DNA of 8,447 bases, taken from assembly GCA_903928955.1 (NCBI GenBank), contig CAIYTD010000060.1, positions 1 through 8,447 on the forward strand, read 5' to 3'. Positions 7,061 through 8,447 of this stretch are shown here, one piece after another. The first letter of the stretch is position 1. Each line of letters begins with the position of its first letter. The position numbers and the translations under genes are program-made. Source of the stretch: Oligoflexia bacterium. GTDB lineage: Bacteria; Bdellovibrionota; UBA1018. The notes under the pieces were generated by a model. It was given only the letters and a program-made list of their open reading frames with translations. It was not told the origin of the DNA and ran no database searches.

Positions 7061-7150
7061 GGAGAGATGTGAGAGTGGCTGAATCAGCACGCCTCGAAAG
7101 CGTGTTTAGCAGAAATGCTAACGAGGGTTCGAATCCCTCTCTCTCCGCCA
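7061..7150 (+). tRNA. tRNA-Ser (anticodon CGA)
   Basis: The 90-base sequence folds as a class II tRNA. The acceptor stem is GGAGAGA (7061-7067) with TCTCTCC (7140-7146). The D stem is TGA/TCA and the anticodon stem CACGC/GCGTG. The loop CTCGAAA carries anticodon CGA at 7095-7097. The long variable arm typical of tRNA-Ser is TTAGCA-GAAA-TGCTAA. The T arm GAGGG-TTCGAAT-CCCTC precedes discriminator G7147, and CCA is encoded at 7148-7150. It reads UCG serine codons. I found no convincing promoter boxes directly upstream. Confidence 0.97.
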
Positions 7151-7204
7151 CTTTGATCTAAAAACCCCTTAAATATTCAAAAGTTAAAAATCAGGAAATC
7201 CGCT

Positions 7205-7224
7205 GGTCCACACTTCAGTTCACA
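7205..7224 (-). repeat. Phased pair of TGTGRAC-type octamers
   Basis: On the minus strand TGTGAACT and TGTGGACC are spaced with a 12-bp period (plus-strand AGTTCACA at 7217-7224 and GGTCCACA at 7205-7212). Repeats beginning TGTG at element tips are common as transposase binding sites, so this may be a relic of a transposon end. The orientation would place that element to the left, where none is visible. Confidence 0.3.
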
Positions 7225-7295
7225 AAATTTGCGTCAGTGTCAGCCCTGTGCTTGAACCTAAAGTAGGCTGAAATAGGTAATAATTTGAATCTAAT

Positions 7296-7327
7296 ACGGA
7301 CGTGGATGTTTAGATTGTCCGTTTTTT
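7296..7327 (+). terminator. Hairpin with T-tract, overlapping an alternative stem
   Basis: ACGGAC (7296-7301) pairs with GTCCGT (7317-7322) over a 15-base loop and is followed by five T. A second inverted repeat interleaves with it: AATCTA (7288-7293) with TAGATT (7311-7316). The two stems cannot form as simple nested hairpins, so they would compete or form a pseudoknot. It may simply end the tRNA transcript. Confidence 0.4.
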
Positions 7328-7420
7328 CCTGAGTCTCTATTCTTTGTGTCAAGGGGAGAAACTCCGACTTTCTACCTTGGATTTACTCTGCGTACTTATG
7401 AAAGCATCTTCGAATCTTTG

Positions 7421-7482
7421 AGGAGGTTTTTATGAGTGCATATACGGGGATCGGCTTTTTTATAAAAATTTACCCAATTTAA
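7421..7482 (+). other. Strong Shine-Dalgarno sequence and 16-codon ORF (leader peptide or cut gene start)
   Basis: AGGAGG (7421-7426) sits five bases before an ATG at 7432, the best ribosome binding site in the window. The frame encodes MSAYTGIGFFIKIYPI and stops at TAA 7480-7482, next to the mobile-element remnant. The first codons may belong to a host gene whose remainder was displaced by the insertion, or this may be a true small peptide. No family can be assigned from 16 residues. Confidence 0.4.
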
Positions 7483-7494
7483 TCTAACTATTTC

Positions 7495-7514
7495 TACCCG
7501 AAACAACCTGAAAC
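7495..7514 (-). repeat. Two tandem 10-bp repeats next to the HTH gene
   Basis: On the minus strand GTTTCAGGTT and GTTTCGGGTA follow each other directly, matching at 8 of 10 positions, just after the stop of the HTH gene. A weaker partial copy (plus-strand TACCCAATTT) lies at 7471-7480. They could be transposase end-binding sites. Confidence 0.4.
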
Positions 7515-7515
7515 T

Positions 7516-7696
7516 TCACACCTTCTCCCACGGGGCGACCGACGAAGTGGGGATCAAAGTAGCCCTTCCACTTTGCATAATCTCAAGTTGGCCATTGGCA
7601 ATAAGACTATAGACCTTCGTCCTACCCACGCGGAAAGCCTCCATGATCTCCTTAATCCGGTAAGCTCGTTTTTCAGTTGGAACTTTTGAATTGCAT
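7516..7696 (-). pseudogene. Excisionase-like HTH protein of the transposon, apparently frameshifted
   Basis: The minus-strand frame ending at TGA 7516-7518 encodes VPTEKRAYRIKEIMEAF, then RVGRTKVYSLIANGQLEI and IPTSSVAPWEKV. This is a complete MerR/excisionase-type HTH (HTH_17-like): helix 1 IKEIMEAF, turn and recognition helix VGRTKVYSLIANGQL, then a short wing. Such proteins follow the ATPase in related transposons. The frame has no ATG, GTG or TTG before the domain. The first in-frame ATG (7642-7644) would remove much of helix 1. The natural start, ATG at 7694-7696 (MQFK), lies in another frame, and removing one base from the A-run at 7684-7687 would join it to the domain. The ATPase stop is 27 bp upstream. 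It is either a one-base insertion, a sequencing error, or an unusual start. Confidence 0.6.
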
Positions 7697-7723
7697 GGAG
7701 ATCAGCATGAGTGGATACAAAAC

Positions 7724-8447
7724 TCAAAGCAATTCAGTCGATGCCAAGCGAATATGCTCAGCAGATACTACTTGCTCTTTCTCCGTTGCGGCGGCAATAA
7801 GCCCACCTCTGGCGAGCGAGTTCGCCTTCCGCAATACACCCCCCGATCCTTGGTAGATGGCTGTAATTGCCTGATCAGAGAAAAGCTGTTTTTTCACTCC
7901 GACAACTCCCATATGGTGTTCAAGATAGACTCTCATTTGTTCTGGATTTAAGGTATTTAGATGTGTTCTTGCAACAACTCGAGATGCGAGAGGTGCAGTG
8001 CTTCGGTAGGTCATTTTTTCAATCAGATTAGGTTGTCCACTTAGTACTAATGAGAACAGATTTTTTGAATCGTTATCGAACTGGGTGATGGTATGAAGTT
8101 CCGCAAATATTTCGATTCTCAATAAGTGCGCTTCATCAACAATGATCATGATTTTTTGTTTTTTAGTTGCCGCAATTTCTCGGACTGTAGTCTTAAATTC
8201 CTTTAAGGTCGCAGCACGACTTCCAGTTTTAACTACAATATCCAGATCCCAACAGAGCTGTCGGTAAAATTCAATTAATGAGCCTCCGGTCGCAGTAATA
8301 TTTAAGAATAGATATTGAGAGGGATGATAAAATACTCCACCATTCATGACATAGTCAAAGCGCTCTTTGACTGCGACCATGGAAGGTAGCTTCAATAGAT
8401 TTTTGGAACTAATTTCAGCTGTAAATGGCTCATATTTGAATCCAAAG
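7724..8447 (-). CDS. ExeA/TniB-type AAA+ transposition ATPase lacking Walker A (5' end outside window)
   Basis: The frame is open to the right edge, so 240 C-terminal residues are visible and the start is missing. The visible N-terminus (FGFKYEPFTAEISSKNL then LKLPSMVAVKERFDYVMN) is typical of ATPases found beside DDE transposases. Walker B is KIMIIVDEAH, with D104 and E105 in visible numbering. LSGQPNL (about 135-141) is the sensor 1 region, and LASRVVAR holds arginines at the usual finger position. A helical lid domain follows to ASTELL. No GxxxxGK[ST] P-loop occurs anywhere in the visible protein. VMNGGVF runs straight into YHPSQYLFLNI where family members carry the P-loop strand and helix, so roughly 20-25 residues appear deleted in frame near 8327-8335. 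Without it ATP binding should fail. The HTH gene follows 27 bp downstream. Confidence 0.85.
   Translation of the reverse strand, partial: FGFKYEPFTAEISSKNLLKLPSMVAVKERFDYVMNGGVFYHPSQYLFLNITATGGSLIEFYRQLCWDLDIVVKTGSRAATLKEFKTTVREIAATKKQKIMIIVDEAHLLRIEIFAELHTITQFDNDSKNLFSLVLSGQPNLIEKMTYRSTAPLASRVVARTHLNTLNPEQMRVYLEHHMGVVGVKKQLFSDQAITAIYQGSGGVLRKANSLARGGLIAAATEKEQVVSAEHIRLASTELL

Larger units (their letters stand above)
7151..7470. other. Gene-poor stretch between tRNA-Ser and the mobile-element remnant
   Basis: No protein gene of normal length is visible on either strand here. The stretch holds a phased pair of GGTCCACA/AGTTCACA repeats (7205-7224), an inverted repeat TCAGCC/GGCTGA (about 7239-7271), a terminator-like hairpin at 7296-7327, and a second hairpin built from CAAGG-GGAG-AAA-CTCC and CCTTG (7350-7379). 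It ends with an AGGAGG ribosome binding site at 7421-7426 before a short ORF. It may be the leader and 5' end of a host gene cut by insertion, or degraded element ends. No signal recognition particle RNA or other known RNA motif was recognised. Confidence 0.5.
7471..8447 (-). mobile_element. Remnant of an ExeA/TniB-type transposon (right part outside window)
   Basis: An AAA+ ATPase gene and an excisionase-like HTH gene stand in the same order and orientation as in transposons that pair a DDE (rve/Mu-type) transposase with an ExeA/TniB-like ATPase and a small HTH protein. The transposase would lie upstream on the minus strand, beyond the right edge. The left border is not resolved. I place it near the ACCC-type repeats at 7471-7514, because these resemble end-binding repeats. 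Both visible genes look damaged, so the copy is probably dead. Confidence 0.55.

Noticed and set aside
7061..7150. tRNA-Ser 3' end as integration (att) site of the element
   Set aside because: No second copy of the tRNA 3' end occurs in the window, no tyrosine integrase is visible, and the element belongs to a DDE transposon type that does not use tRNA att sites.
7151..7432. Signal recognition particle RNA next to tRNA-Ser
   Set aside because: The conserved GGAAG/AGCAG asymmetric-loop motif of domain IV is absent.
7691..7951. Plus-strand open frame opposite the ATPase 3' end
   Set aside because: It is antisense to the conserved ATPase lid domain and has no domain of its own.
1..8447. CRISPR array or defence system
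   Set aside because: No regularly spaced repeats, cas genes or known defence domains are present.

Overview
The window is AT-rich DNA from a Gram-negative bacterium. It carries two outer-membrane beta-barrel proteins that end in phenylalanine and begin with signal peptides, an NAD+-dependent DNA ligase, and a tRNA-Ser with an encoded CCA end. The short HTH plus coiled-coil protein and the two-domain outer-membrane protein resemble, from memory only, proteins of Bdellovibrio-like bacteria (Bdellovibrionota). That placement is tentative, because no phylogenetic marker other than ligA is present.

Left part (1-4015, mostly minus strand): the last codons of a plus-strand gene converge on ligA. 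A tight minus-strand operon reads HTH/coiled-coil protein, then a large outer-membrane protein, then ligA. The first two genes overlap by 38 bp and the last two are 2 bp apart, so expression looks coupled. The only promoter I can propose lies before the HTH gene.

Middle (4029-6944, plus strand): a divergent patatin-like phospholipase is followed after a short gap by two small proteins of the 6-pyruvoyl-tetrahydropterin synthase (PTPS/QueD) superfamily that overlap by ATGA. The first keeps the zinc histidines and an ExxHGH motif in place of the catalytic-cysteine motif. The second is degenerate at several signature positions. A perfect palindrome overlapping a likely promoter then precedes a small outer-membrane protein, which ends in a clear intrinsic terminator.

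Right part (6945-8447): a tRNA-Ser(CGA) gene is followed by about 365 bp without a full gene. This stretch holds hairpins, short repeats, and a strong Shine-Dalgarno sequence in front of a 16-codon ORF. The window ends in a minus-strand mobile-element remnant: the AAA+ ATPase of an ExeA/TniB-type transposition module, which has lost its Walker A loop, and an excisionase-like HTH gene that appears frameshifted. The transposase would be expected beyond the right edge.

The most interesting items are the coupled, divergent PTPS pair, the P-loop-less transposon ATPase, and the palindrome/promoter overlap before the small outer-membrane protein. I did not see a clearly new multi-gene defence or mobile system.
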